From: Atopsyche davidsoni
Taxonomy: Eukaryota; Arthropoda; Insecta; Trichoptera; Hydrobiosidae
Assembly (NCBI GenBank): GCA_022113835.1
Contig: JAILWY010000015.1
Span: forward strand, 9,028,501 to 9,092,500
Reading direction: 5' to 3'
Length of the DNA stretch: 64,000 nt
Shown: piece by piece, positions 46,508-58,895 of the stretch
How the letters are laid out: the number at the start of each line of letters is the position of its first letter
How positions within the stretch are numbered: position 1 is the first letter of the stretch
The notes under the pieces: generated by a model
Databases searched by the model: none
What the model was told of the DNA's origin: nothing
The model's input: the letters and a program-made list of their open reading frames with translations, nothing else
Made by a program: the position numbers and the translations under genes

Positions 46508-46869
46508 GGGTCATGGAGTGATGAGAAGTTATCTCCGCAGGTTCCACTTGACACATGCCCTTGTGATGATATTACTCCACAAACAGTGATCCACCTTGTA
46601 GGTTCATGCCTCATCTTTAGCCTTCAGAGACACCAACTAGAGGATAACCTGAAGTCAGTGGCGAGACACCCACAGATGATGAAGTCACTGGGTGGCTTCT
46701 TGAAGCGTGTCATCAGAACCATAAAGAGGATAAACCATGGGGTGTAGCTTCAGTCACTTCCATATATAGCACAATTTCGCTTGACTAGTATGGAAAATTT
46801 CCCCAAATTGTGATGGAAAACCTTGTACATAACAAGCAAGGTACCAAATCTATTAAAAAAAAAAAACCT
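46508..46869 (+). mobile_element. 5'-truncated LINE with poly(A) and target duplication
   Basis: It ends in a 12-base A run (46855-46866). The heptamer GTCAAAC occurs just before it (46501-46507) and just after it (46870-46876), fitting a target-site duplication from target-primed reverse transcription. It carries the last 79 codons of an ORF followed by about 100 bases of 3' UTR. Only the 3' end was copied, as is usual for dead LINE insertions. Confidence 0.75.
46511..46747 (+). pseudogene. LINE ORF C-terminal remnant
   Basis: 79 codons are open to TAG at 46745-46747. The segment CPCDDITPQTVIHLVGSC keeps the C-x-C ... H-x4-C spacing of the zinc-knuckle-like motif near the C terminus of many non-LTR ORF2 proteins. 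A helical basic tail, GGFLKRVIRTIKRINHG, follows. No polymerase residues remain. The start is set by truncation. Confidence 0.6.
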
Positions 46870-46876
46870 GTCAAAC

Positions 46877-49800
46877 TTATATAAACAATATCAGTATTGA
46901 GTAAAAGAGTAAATATATCATATAAAAACGATAAAACTACTACTCAGCTTTAAACTATAAATAATAAAAGTTATTACAAACTAGTTTTTAAAGTATACAG
47001 AAAGTAAAGTGTGAGTTTTCTTATAATGCGAACAATTTTTATGCAATTTTTAAATTTGTTTAAGCAGCCTACACACGAACTGTGATTAGCTAAACAAGTA
47101 ATTTAGCAATTTTTAAACATTATTCAGTTTGGAGTTACCATACGCTATTACATAATAGATAATTTATGCCTCCATTAGGGCTTCAGGGGGTGGGGGCAGA
47201 TAGGGGTTGATTTTACATTACAAAACATGTTTACAGCTTTATTAAATCAATTTCGATGTTATAAAATTAGCCATTCAAATGCGACGGCACTCCCCAGCGC
47301 CTCTTGGATTTACATTTACAATACCGTTTAATTCAAGCGTGATTATTTAGATATATCATTTGCATTTATTACTATAGATAAAACATGTCATATTAATTAA
47401 AGTATGTGCCTACAACGGAGGCTGGGCACAGGGAGTGGGAGAGGCTGCAGTCAGGGCTTATGTACATATCATATTATTCTGAATTGCAGTTATCATTGCA
47501 GTTATCTCTTTAAAATTCTGCAAATTTTAAAATCATGTTAATTATACTATTAATGGTGACTGTTTATTATTTTCAATATATTATATGTGCCCTTTAATAA
47601 TTTACAGAAATTTTGAACGCGTTTTGTTTTTTAATATAAAGGCATCTTCATAAATTAAAAAAATATATATTCAATGGCTTGAATTATAAAAGTTTTAACT
47701 TTCGAATAGGAGTAAGATGCATTTACGTCAGGATCATTTTTAAACCTGGTTAAGTTTGTGACGTATTAAAACATAGGATTTTAATTTATATATTATTTAT
47801 AATAGTTTTACCATTTTCATAATTTTCAGCATTTAAATTACGTTTGCACGGAAAAGTCGACACAAGTGAATAGTATGACTTTTTTTGTGCAGATTTTTTT
47901 ATATTTTAAGAAGTATCTCTAAGTATGTATGATAAGTAATAATTATTTACAATAGGGGTGGGTGTAACACAAGGGTTGTGTTATAACACCCATTAGCATT
48001 GTGAGGCAACATGAAAAGTGCCCCCTGACACTCGAGGCATTCGACACGACTCCACGGTTGTTTTTATATACGCTTTATAAATGGGTGACATGATAGAGTG
48101 CATTCATAAAATTAAAGTAATAAAAATACAGTAGAAATGCAAAATTATAATGTTGTATAATACACTAAAAAAATATTAGTTCGAAATAAAGCACATGTGA
48201 GATATTGGATCAGACGATGGGTTCAGTTCATCATCTTGCTCTTGAAGTAGAGTAGCTCTGCACTTTCTCTGGAGGAGGTCAACCAACTCAGTTGCTCTGT
48301 TATATAGCATTACGTATGTCGCATATAATTATAAAAATTATTACATTTCCGTTATATAGTTGTGTAGAGAAAAACATGTAATAATAAAAAACCCTTTATT
48401 GAGAGGGTTGATTACAAATACTTCTTTAATAATATAATAGATAGAGTTAAAAAAAAATGTATTTTGTTTAAATAAGTAAAAAACGATACCGTCAACGCCA
48501 TCTATTGAGCAAAAAATTAAATGTTTTTAATAATTAAAATATTTTTCTATTATGTATATTTTAATTATTGATTTCTTTTATGACGCTTAATAAACTTTGA
48601 AATTAACTTTTTTTTCATTTTTTTAGTATAAACATTTATGCAAGCAGTGGGAATTTAAAAATAATTGTTATTTGATGATTTGATTAAATCATCCTGATTT
48701 GGTTGTTTCTGCGTGAAGGAATTAATTAATCGAGTTATCGCTATATTTTAGCGATTCAGCTATTTATATCTGCTGTCTTTGTATTTTGTCGACACATTAG
48801 CTTGTGGAATGTTACTGGTGTGTGCATAGGTGGGTAGGTGGGTAGTTGGGTAGGGGTCTCGCAGCCCAGCGTTTAGGAAGCACACGGCCCGCTGTGATTT
48901 GTCTGACAGGGGATGATTTATGGCCGCGAGCTAATGGTGCGAGCCATGGCAGGGGATGCAGACAGAACCATGCGCGGTGGGAGGAATTATTATGAAATCA
49001 CGCATTATCCATCAACTTTATCCTTAGCCAAAATTAATTTGCCCAAATATTTTATATTGATAATATTTTTTTAATATATATACTGTGACGCTGCGGCCTA
49101 GCACCTAAGACTTCTAGAGTGCTAGTGGCAACGTTTTAGTCCTTCTCAATTTCTATAGAATTAGATATACAAGCGGGGTTTACCGCTGTTTTAAAGTAAA
49201 GGTCGCTTCTGGAATGTTTGACGACAAAGTCGCCGGTGAGGTTAAAATTTCAGGAACAAGGGGAATTAGCTCTTCTGCATTCTGCCCCATGTCTTGCTTT
49301 AATTGTAGTCCTGAAGCTGCGTTAAAAGCTTTAGTTCCTTCCTGTATTTCAAAATCACTTTGCAGACATTCAGTTTACAATTTCTACTAGTTAGTATCTA
49401 GAATGGGTATGGTGACACAAAGGCGTTCAAAGTCTCCGAAATCAGATCAAAGCACTGCCAAAGATTATCGCACACACAGGATTCTCGCAAACCCAAACCA
49501 TACTTCCAATATTGCTCGACCAACTTTTTCGACCGATCGTCAGTTGCGCCTCTTCGATAGAGGACGAAAAAATGTAATAAGCCCTGGCCTGAATAGGTGA
49601 TAATCATATCGTAGAAATACAAGGTACAAAATATTACTCTAAATACATCCTACATTTAAATCAAATTGTTCAGCACTGTAGGGTCTCCTCCAAATGTTGC
49701 CATCTTTGATAAGCCCATAAATTTCAACTTTCGGCTTTCAACAAGGTGTCGAGTTCTACAAATATCTATAAACCAAAAAATAATTTAATAACACCTCCCA

Positions 49801-51522
49801 AAACAAAGTTGCCAAAATAATTTTGAAATTTAAAATTTAAAAATTTAAATTCCGAAATTAAACTTCTAAAACACTGAAATTTTATTATATTAAATTGAGA
49901 CATGTAGAGACATCTATGTATAAATTAAAACATACTATAAATATGTTCAATATATTGGCGCTAGATGTCATTTTAAATTGGTCTCAAAATATATGTTTTT
50001 TCTTTTGATTAATTTTAAACTAATGATTTATTAAAATTTAATTGATTTAAAGACTTAAAACAATAAAGTATAGAAATTATAATTTTTAACTAACGACATC
50101 TAGCGACAAATTATTAATACTATACTATACTAGTAGTCAAGCTTCAAACCGTTTTTATACATTATTATAAAAGTGTTAGAGTACATCTAAAGATGGCAGT
50201 AGCAGTGCTATATTAAAATGGACCGGTTTTTTTTATCTAATTATATTTATACTGAAATTGATACTCTTTACTAAACAAATATTAACAGTTGACATAAATG
50301 TATATTTTATTGTGAATAATCAAAGAAAACATCAGTGTTACTTTTGTTATTATTATACTTATGTTAATTTTTATAGAAAAGTGATTTTACTGTCTCGTTA
50401 CAATTATTTAATACTGTCTCCAAAGTAATAAAAATCAGCTTAATGCAGCACTCATTGGTATTCCACGTAGTCTTTAGATATTAATCCGCAAGACGACAAG
50501 AAAAATCTATATCATTCGATTGATGCATAGCCTACATTATGTGCGTTCACCTGGGAACGTGACGCGCCGTGTTCCCACACACCTGGGAGGACTTTACGAA
50601 TGGGACGATAATAACAATAAAACAATAATTAAATTTATTCCAGGGAATTAATATGGATGTGTAAACTTTTAGTACCAGATGCGTGCGGTCCATCCAATCA
50701 ACACAGAGCAGTGCATCCATTGAAATGCACATACCAATTAAAGCTATTTCGGTACTCATTTTTTAAAAGAGCAAAGAGCAAGAGCAAGAGAATCCAGCAA
50801 GACTGGTTGCTTTGATTCTGTACTTAACGCACGCCACTGTCTTATACCATATAAATGAAGATGCTATCAATATTACAAGACAAGCAGACAATAGCTTGAG
50901 ACAATTTTTTATAGCACGCTTTCAGTATGGTGATACAATTTTTTTAAGTACAGATAAAAGCAAGTAATGATAGCAGAAATACTTTTAAAAAACACCTAAA
51001 TAAAAGGAAGTTGTTTAGCTGCGTATGTAGTCGGGTTTACAGTACTAGAGTGTTTTTTCTACTTGTCACAGAAAGGTAGGAACACACCTGTGCCGTGTCT
51101 GATGACTTCTCATCATGCCGGAGTGGGCGACTGGCCTGTCACAACGCGGTTCGCGGTTCACAGATTACACTCAGACGGCAGCGAAATTATCGGCTCCGAA
51201 CCGGTTCACGCACACAGCGACCACACTTGATATCAGTTATTATGTATCAAGTACTCGGCCGTCTGCCGTATCTCCGTCAGCTACATCGTTCTGCCGCACC
51301 ACTCAGTTTTACACTCATAAATGTTAAGATATCTTTAACCTTCAACCTTAAACCTTATTTATATATTCACTTCGACTCCCATGCGTTTTTCTTTGAGGTT
51401 CTGACGTTTCAAGTCTAATTTCAGGGGTTAAAAATTAATGCAAGTAAACGTTAATTATGAGGATTTCAGCGAGTTTTTTTAGGGTTATAAAGTAATGCAG
51501 GATTAGGGTTCTGTAGGGCTTC
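46877..51522. other. Noncoding stretch
   Basis: AT-rich with GC-richer patches at 48820-48985 (annotated motif cluster), 49080-49600 and 51090-51310. The minus-strand frame 49180-49374 is open for 64 codons without a Met and shows no domain. No mobile element is recognised. Confidence 0.35.
48904..48937 (+). promoter_or_regulatory. Candidate Hth/Meis - Exd/Pbx - Hox composite site
   Basis: TGACAG (48904-48909), TGATTTATGG (48914-48923) and TAATGG (48932-48937) lie in 34 bp of a GC-richer island. TGACAG is the TALE Meis/Hth core and TGATTTATGG is the known Exd/Pbx plus posterior Hox dimer site. Function is inferred from motif order and spacing only. Confidence 0.3.
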
Positions 51523-51530
51523 GTCTAGAA

Positions 51531-51937
51531 CATAAATTCCCAAACTATTTTTCCCGTCGACCCCTAGTCGAGTTTTCTTGTTTTTCGTAGACCCCCTGTC
51601 TTGCTAATATTAAATTTTTGTAACATTCGTCAACTTCAAACATATTTTTGACATCTGATATACAGGGTGCGCCATATTTTGTGTCGGTATGTAAACATTG
51701 AATATCTTTGACATTTATCAACCTATTAACTTGAGTAAACATGTTTTGAAACAATAGTCATTCAGTTGTGTTAACTCAACGTGCATATTGTCAAAAATAT
51801 CATGGCCAATGGGATCCACTCTTGTAGACCCCCATATACAGTTTGTGGACCCCCAATTTAATTTTTCGCTGTCATCGACCCCTTGCAGGGCAGAATCGAC
51901 CCCTGGGGGTCGATATTGACCACTTTGGGAACCTATG
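51531..51937. mobile_element. hAT-type MITE carrying a Tc1/IS630 fragment, copy 2
   Basis: It is flanked by a perfect 8-bp duplication GTCTAGAA (51523-51530 and 51938-51945). The right terminus is GGGAACCTATG; the left is decayed to CATAAATTCCCAAA. The interior matches the 13685 copy, including the nested CAGGGTGCGCCATATTTT end. The transposase piece is shortened to 19 codons (51753-51809, NSHSVVLTQRAY) by a further deletion. This copy therefore transposed with the foreign fragment already inside, or the two share a parent that had it. Confidence 0.85.
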
Positions 51938-51945
51938 GTCTAGAA

Positions 51946-52181
51946 GACGGAGATGTCGGTGTGTTCTAGAAGATTACCTCCCCAGGCGAGGCGCCCAGCA
52001 GCATCACAATGAGCTGCCGGTCGCGCGCCTGCTACTTGCGCTGCTTGTCCTGCTGGCTCGTGGGATGGACCTGCTCTTCCTGGACCACCTCTGCGCGAGA
52101 CCGGAGGCGGTTTAATAAACCTTACGTGTGAAACGACCATCAAATTCAACGTTATATAAAAAAAAAATCTCGCTAAATTGA
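51946..52181. other. GC-rich stretch
   Basis: 51955-52120 is GC-rich (CCTGCTGGCTCGTGGG, CTGCGCGAGACCGGAGG). Frames are open on both strands, and no protein family is recognised. Confidence 0.3.
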
Positions 52182-52350
52182 AGTGGCTCGTTAGCATAAT
52201 TGGATAATGCACCGGCCATGTAAGCTTTTGGGGATGTAGCTTCGAATCCCGCGCAAATTACGATTATATTTTTCTGAGAGTTTCATTAAATCAATTCAAT
52301 GAGTGAAAAAATGTACTTAATCATATTAATACAAAGAAAACCTGTATAGG
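52182..52350 (+). repeat. tRNA-derived SINE copy, best head
   Basis: The clearest tRNA-like head of the family: A box GTGGCTCGTTAGCATAATTG, then CACCGGCCATGTAAGC, B box TTCGAATCCCGC. The body TTTTTCTGAGAGTTTCATTA and tail AATGTACTTAATCATATTAA follow. Single copy, not folded back. Confidence 0.8.
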
Positions 52351-54137
52351 TAAAAATTACGCACAAACTGTGATGTTTTCTGTCTTCACAAAAATTATAA
52401 ATATTTCTTGTATGGTACCTCCAAAATAGTCAAATGTACAATTTCTTGGGAAAATATGCGATTTTTTAATTGCACAATAAAATTTTTTAAGTTAAACTTA
52501 ATAGACATTTAAAATGCCGCTTTAAATTAATTAAAAAAGCTAGTGCTATTTTTTATTTTCTCCGGCCTCACGTGTGGGTGGTTTAACTTCAGCACTGGAG
52601 ACACCAGGGATAATGCGTAAATCAATGTGAGAACTACAATTTTAGAATATTAATTTCTTGCATTTTATTAGTTTTTTTAAATACTTACATACATTCAAAC
52701 TTAAATTTCAGAATGAACAATTACATTTTACTTCTAATTCATTCATTCCATAAATTATATTTTCAAAAATAATAATTAATAGATAATCAATTTTTTTTCT
52801 TTAAATTATGTTGTAAGCAGCTGAATTTGTGTGTCTTTAATGCAATAAGATTACTGTATAAAAATATCTACTAATTATTTCAATGTTAAATTTAAGCGTA
52901 CAGGATTTAAATGATATTGCAAAAACCCAATGAAAGAATGGCATTTGCTTGAATCTGAATATAAAAAACCAGCATTCAAAAGAGCTTTCTTATAAAATAG
53001 AGACAATTTGTATTTTTAGACATTGGATTTTTAGAATTTAGGACTTGATAGAGGGTGGGTATTTGTAAAATCCACTGAAACACGAAGCGATGTGAATTCT
53101 TTGTAATCTTGTTGAATATTATCTGAAGGGAATAATTATTTTTGTAAACCCCTGCGGGCGACATAATGGTCTAGCCGCAAGTAACAAACTGCTCTTCTAT
53201 AATATCCCGTCTAATGTGGGCGAATGGTCTTTTTTCAGCCAATCATAATCTGCCCTCGTCATGGCGACTGCGAGCCTGAAAAATAGCAGGGAACGGGATG
53301 AGAATGCTAATGAGTCACGCAGAGGTACGGGGGAAGGGCGATTGAAGCAATAAAATAGCCTCAAAACTAATAAATGAAAATATTATATACATAATTAATA
53401 TATAAATAATTATCAAAAGTAATCATAAGTACAATAAAAAAAAAATCGGGGAAACAAAAGGGAATACTACTGAAAAAAAATTTGGGAGAAAGGGCGATTT
53501 CAGCAAAAAGATGACAAGTGAAATCGTGCATATATTTTATTTTATTGGGAAGTTTTGACAACATATTTTATTTTATAACTTTAATAGTTGTTTTTATATG
53601 CATTTCAAATAGTAAACAAGTTATTAAATAAATATATCATTTAAATAAAAACGTAGCATATTTCAGCGTAAAAACCATCGCCATTACAATTCTTCGACAG
53701 ACGATAAAAATATAACATATAATAAAAGCACAAAAGAATTCCTAGCCCCCCAGTAGTAAATGTGAATTTTTCACAATACGATATTAATTAAAATTAACAT
53801 ACATACAATATATGTGATGTATTTTGTCGAAAACACATAACCTAAAACGCTTTGACAAAGACATATCGGGATTCACAGATTCAACATTCACTACCGGTTT
53901 TTAACAGAACCAAAATGGGTTTTTATTAATAAAATTAATCGAAAATTCGTCGACAAGAATTTATCGAATTATTGGCTGTACGTTTTCAGTAGAAATGTGA
54001 TTTTTTAACACTACTACTTGAAAGATAAAAAAAACGTATAATTGTTGTAATTCTATTTCCCTATAATAATTTTACATTAAATAATTGCTAGAATGCCAAT
54101 ATGTAAAATTGCTTGTTTCAATTATTTATTTAGGATT
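52351..54137. other. Noncoding AT-rich stretch
   Basis: One GC-richer patch lies at 53140-53350 (TAATGAGTCACGC, CGTCATGGCGACTGCG). No gene recognised. Confidence 0.35.
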
Positions 54138-54141
54138 TTAA

Positions 54142-54560
54142 CACACTAAAGGCGGGGCGGGTACTAGTACCCGTTCCGCGGACTACTGCCTGAAGGCGGG
54201 GCGCATATAAATACGTTTTTGAATGAGTTTACTCTAAAAGCGGCAGAAGGTCATTTTATTCTTAAGGTTTACAGCTCGAAATGTTTTTTTAGGACTCGTC
54301 AACGTTACTTCTACCAATACTGTCCAGTGATTCTGAACAAAGTGACAATGAAGAAGTGGAGTGGTCAGAGAATGTTTATTGAACAATTTTTAGGACAAAG
54401 TGGTGTTGTTGTGATGCCAAGTAATCCGCAAAGTGTGTATGAAGTGGTTCAACTTTTTATAGGAAACGATTTATTTGACTACATGCAAATCAAAGAGTGC
54501 ATAGACTAGATTTCACACGTGCAATTTTACCCGCCTAAACTGGCATAAAAAAAATTATGC
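54142..54560 (+). mobile_element. piggyBac-like element, family A, 3' truncated
   Basis: It starts after TTAA (54138-54141) with CACACTAAAGGCGGGGCGGG and the subterminal palindrome GGGTACTAGTACCC. The N-terminal transposase region follows. In one frame there is an acidic LPILSSDSEQSDNEE patch (from 54311). After a frameshift near 54375 come GQSGVVVMPSNPQSVYEVVQ and LFIGNDLFDYM, the conserved entry of the piggyBac transposase fold. Homology to the 1334 copy stops around 54530, and no right terminus is seen. Confidence 0.7.
54219..54509 (+). pseudogene. piggyBac-like transposase N-terminal remnant
   Basis: Open frame of 96 codons whose second half (about residues 48-96) is the piggyBac N-terminal segment. 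The first half is out of frame with the ancestral acidic N terminus. The DDD catalytic core and cysteine-rich C terminus are absent. The homologous segment at 1640-1850 (minus) has different breaks. Confidence 0.65.
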
Positions 54561-56437
54561 AATTAAGTAATTAAAATATGTTGTACAGTGTTTTTAAAGA
54601 AAATTATTAAATTTTTTTTCGATGAATTGGCATTCGACGAATCGCCTCGGTGTACAGTCCGCGAAGGCTTTTGCGGCTCTCCGGCACAGAACGCGGATCC
54701 CACAGCTCGGAGCGAGGTGCTTTGACCTTTGGAGTATTGAAAAAATGATATTTCATTGTGCTCGTCTCCACGGGGGCGCAATAAATAAAAACAGATTGAA
54801 TATGCTAATTGGGCATATTGTCCAATTAAAATAATAGTACGCCCCTGGCGGGCGACCTTGTCCGCCGAGCCAAGCTGCCTACACGCGATGCGACACGACC
54901 GACTACCTAACCTAACCTAACGGTCTAACTTAATCTGGCCAATAGCAAAATAAAAAAAAAACCACCCCTAATAAGACGACTGTATTGGCTACTTACAGTT
55001 GTTGCATTGGACAAGGGTTGATTAAGATTTTATAATTTATATTATATATAAAAGTTTAATATATTTCTAATAAAACATAAAACAATTTTTAATAAAATAG
55101 AACAAAAAAGTATTAATAATATACTATTTAATTGTTTACTCATTTTTCTTAGAGGTAATAATATCATTTTGAGTCATCTAAGATTTTTGTTAGACCGTCG
55201 GGGAAAATAATAATATTCACCAATTTTGGGGTAGTTTTTGAACACAACATATGTTTATTATTTAAAATAATTAAATAATCAGTCAAAAATGTATACCAGC
55301 ATGCCTATTAAGTCCTTATATTGTAGTATATATAATAAATTTGCTTTAAACAACTAAATAGCATATACCAGAATAAAATAAAAGCTTACAAGTTAAGGAT
55401 TGATATCGATGATTACAAAATAACTATGTTTCTTCATTGGTTTTATATATAACTACTGATTTTTTAAAATTTATTACAGCAAACAGGACACATATTTAAT
55501 TATGTACATAAGCCGTATATATTTATAAATTAATTAATGTAAATTGACACAGACGTTTTTTCCCATTCTTAAAAACGGATTAAAAAAGTCTTGAAGATTT
55601 TGTATATTTCTTGTCGCCATAACTTATTTGCAAAAAATACAATATTAATGGATTAGGCTTATAATTAATTTTAATTAAATTTTAATGCAAGCGAATATAG
55701 TTATTAGTTAAAATTATTAAAATAAGTTTGAGCTTTTATTCAAAGAAACTGGTCTTTTGGACAGTAGGAACATTGATTTGAAATAAATTGTGAACTCTGC
55801 GTCATTTTTAAGGCATTTATCTTGGCAGAAAATAAATAGAATTCACCATGGAGATACAAGTTTTTTGTTTAAGGTTATTTATTAATCTCTACATAAGGCT
55901 TATCAGAAAAGCCTTATTTTGTAGTACTCGATAGTTTAAGTAAATTGCAATATTTTAAATATAATATTGTAAAAATCAAATAGTTTTGAATGCTTTTGTA
56001 CGAAGACATAGAAACAACAGTTAAATTATTATTAATAACGAATTTCATATAACAGAACGTGATAATTAAAAATATAGATAGACAGATTCGTAATAGAATG
56101 GCTGTACTTACCCAAAAACACTTAAGAACGATATGTATTTCATATTAAAAGGGTTGTCCCAAATATTCATCGAAAATAGTTTCATTTTATCGAATGAAAA
56201 TTGTTAATATAATTATTTATCGAAAACTATATATTTTAAATTATTTTTAATTGTAAAAAATCTGTATACGAATAATTAAAATAGGTAATTCTAAACGATG
56301 ATCATTAAAACCAAATAGTGAACAATTTTTTATAATTAAAATGTGTGCATTTTTTACTACACATGAAAAAATAATTTACTTATTTTTTTATGTGAACATA
56401 ATTTGCGAATATCAAAATAAACTAAGCTATTATAAAG
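54561..56437. other. Noncoding stretch
   Basis: A GC-richer patch at 54620-54930 ends in three CCTAA units (54907-54920). The rest is strongly AT-rich. Confidence 0.35.
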
Positions 56438-56550
56438 AAATTCAATATTTTTAACAGAGAGTACTTGGTGGAATTCCATTTTAAAATTTTTGAGTAAAAT
56501 ACTTGAATGATGTGGAAAATCACTCAAGTATTTTACTCAAAAATATTATG
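56438..56550. repeat. Fold-back repeat D, copy 3, lacking core
   Basis: It starts with the same TTCAATATTTTTAACAGAGA and GTACTTGGTGGAATTCCATT as the 31.3 kb copy. The arms AATTTTTGAGTAAAATACTT and AAGTATTTTACTCAAAAAT nearly meet, so the hammerhead-like centre is deleted. Confidence 0.65.
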
Positions 56551-58095
56551 AGACTAAATTTTATTTTAAAAATAACTATAGTATTTATTTAAAAATACGA
56601 TTCGCCCACATATCGAGCAAGAATGCAATGTTTTATATTAATTTTATATTACTGTGAATTTCGTTATATTCTAAATTTAATCTATAAACATAAAAACCCA
56701 ATGGTTGGGAGATTTCGATAACTTCTGTTTGTAGAGTTTTAGTGTGAAGAAGCACTTGAAAAGAGAAAGCGCTCACAATCAAAAGTAACATTTTAAATCT
56801 ATACGGTTATTCATATTTGATGTGGATCTTCAGTTTATCGAAGTTTCGACGAACTCTCTTTCGTTGAGCCCGTTTTCGACGAACATACAAATTCATCGAA
56901 CCGGTCACTCGGGTCTTGAATAATCCGTGCATTGCTTATCGACCACTAATTAGCATATTGGCTCTGATGGGGTCGGAGGCCGTCCGATCTGACAGAGGAT
57001 GGTGAATTGGTTACCGACAATGCTTGTGAATCGTGGGAAGACGATTCTTAAGTACTTAATTTTTTCTGTAGTTTTTTTATTAAGTGGCGCCGAAGCCACC
57101 TTAACGGCTCTGTGTTAATTCAAAATACGATTATTTGATAAAACATTCAATATTATTTCACCGTTGCGATGAAATATCGACTATTGCTGTTCGATCAATT
57201 GGTGAAAGCAGACACCACAGACAGTGGTGTTACTTTTGCTTACCGACCACCGGACCCCGAGTTATAATATGGGTTTTGGATAAAAAAAATACTCATTATG
57301 AATTTTATCACATAGCAACAGTTAAAACTGTTGCAAAAATGATTTTTTTGGGATACGAACCCAATCTCACAGCTATTGTGGGATTGGGTTCGTATTCTGT
57401 TATTGTTCATTCAGTTGCTTGTTGTAATCCAACTGAACGAGTGGGTTCAAATCCCGCATTTTTTTTACGTTTCAGGTGTGGATTGGTTACACGTAACAAA
57501 ATATTCAAACAGTTCAGAACTCACTGAAGCTAAATCGTAAATTTCGCACTCGCTCCGCCGGTACCGTGTGAATAGTCTGGAGACATCCTGAAGGTTCACA
57601 CGGCAAAGGTTGTTGCCCAAATTGGATACAAAACAAATTTACACGTAGTAATTTTTTACTCTGGCCGTGTTTCAGTTGGTCGGAGGCTGACAAATGCGAT
57701 CTGTCCGCGGTACAGCCTCACGTGCGGGGCACATTTCTCATGCGAGATGACGCGCTCGAGGCACGAACTCTGCATGCTACTTGAGAGCCGAGAAAATGTT
57801 GAATGATTGATTTTGGTAATGTAATGGATTTTTTTATTGCTTCGATATTAAAAACTGCCAGTAAAAATAGCGTGGAGCATAGCTGCGGTGCATGGTTGAA
57901 GTAAGTGTACATTGCGTAGAGATTAACACTCCACGTGTACGATTGAAGTAAGTATGTTATAACGTACAATAGATGTAAACATAATAACGATGTTCGGTTG
58001 AAGTAAATCAGTATACTTATTATAGATTATATATACTATACTTGAAGGTAATCGATTCACACGTGTCCTTGAAGAATCCTTGAAAAAGAAATAGT
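56551..58095. other. Noncoding stretch with inverted repeat and tRNA-like piece
   Basis: At 57354-57394 ACGAACCCAATCTCACA and TTGTGGGATTGGGTTCGT form a 17-bp-class inverted repeat. Near 57441-57453 GGGTTCAAATCCC is a good B box without a clear cloverleaf. GC patches lie at 56900-57050 and 57680-57780. Confidence 0.4.
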
Positions 58096-58490
58096 AACAC
58101 AGGCGAAATTAAAACACATCATTTCATTATGCATCTACTCATGCTGTGCCAGTGCTCATGGTTTTTTAAAGGGAAAACAGTGTAGTGGGTCCCCAGGTTC
58201 TTCTATATTGCAGTTTTATATTGGAAGGAAAAGTATGCGTAATGCTGCTGCCCAATAGCACTATTATACAATTGTTTAGATCTGATACTCCTTCTGCAGC
58301 AAACTACAGAAATAATAGCTGGAGCCCCCCTACCTCGACAAGGTACATACAAAGTACATCCCTTCATAATAATTCCAAGTCCACTACTCTATTACCGATC
58401 TTTTACACATGCTCATGGTACAGAATGGCAGCCATGCACAAGCAACAGAATGGAAAGAGTGGAGAGGTATTTAACAATTAGCTGCATCTA
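58096..58490. repeat. Dispersed repeat C, distant copy
   Basis: It matches the second half of the 23.5-24.1 kb copy: GGGAAAACAGTGTAGTGGGT, TTGCAGTTTTATATT, CTCCTTCTGCA, TATTACCGATCTTTTACACA and TGCACAAGCAACAGAATGG. Additional sequence (about 58300-58330) is present only here. Confidence 0.65.
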
Positions 58491-58821
58491 CTAGCGTTTT
58501 TAACTTTTGGGGGTATACCATTCCTTTGTCCAATCAAGCTAAGTAACTTTATTATTGTGCTCATTCCTTGACATCAGAGTTGTAACTAAAACGTAAAGAG
58601 AGTCGAATTTAACGAGTTGAAAGAAATACTTTTATTTGTTGAATACTAAATCGGATTCCATTTGTCGACTGTGCAGTAATGCAGTAATTCGTGCGGCTCC
58701 TGACAATAACTCTAAGTAATTCATTTGCATACAATATATATATATATTAAATGATTTGCTGAAAGATCAAAACGCGTCTTTGCTAACATTAATATACTTT
58801 CTTCTTCCCCCGATATCATTT

Positions 58822-58895
58822 GGATTCAAACCCACACCTCCGTGGTTATCGCAGCCCGGCACTCTGACTAATATGGCCACGGTGCCGCTGTAATT
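58822..58895 (-). repeat. tRNA-like repeat, third SINE-type head
   Basis: The minus strand reads CACCGTGGCCATATTAGTCA, GAGTGCCGGGCTGCGATAAC, then a B-box GGTTTGAATCC. This gives an A box, anticodon-like arm and B box in tRNA order. The acceptor stem is not complete, so it is a tRNA-derived repeat or decayed tRNA rather than a working gene. Confidence 0.55.

Noticed and set aside
49180..49374. Minus-strand open frame of 64 codons (…LQLKQDMGQNAEELIPLV…)
   Set aside because: No start codon, splice site or family match; length is not exceptional.
57135..57527. 130-residue plus-strand frame
   Set aside because: It runs through an inverted repeat and a tRNA-like B box; the VGSNPAFF-type end is typical of translated tRNA-derived repeats.
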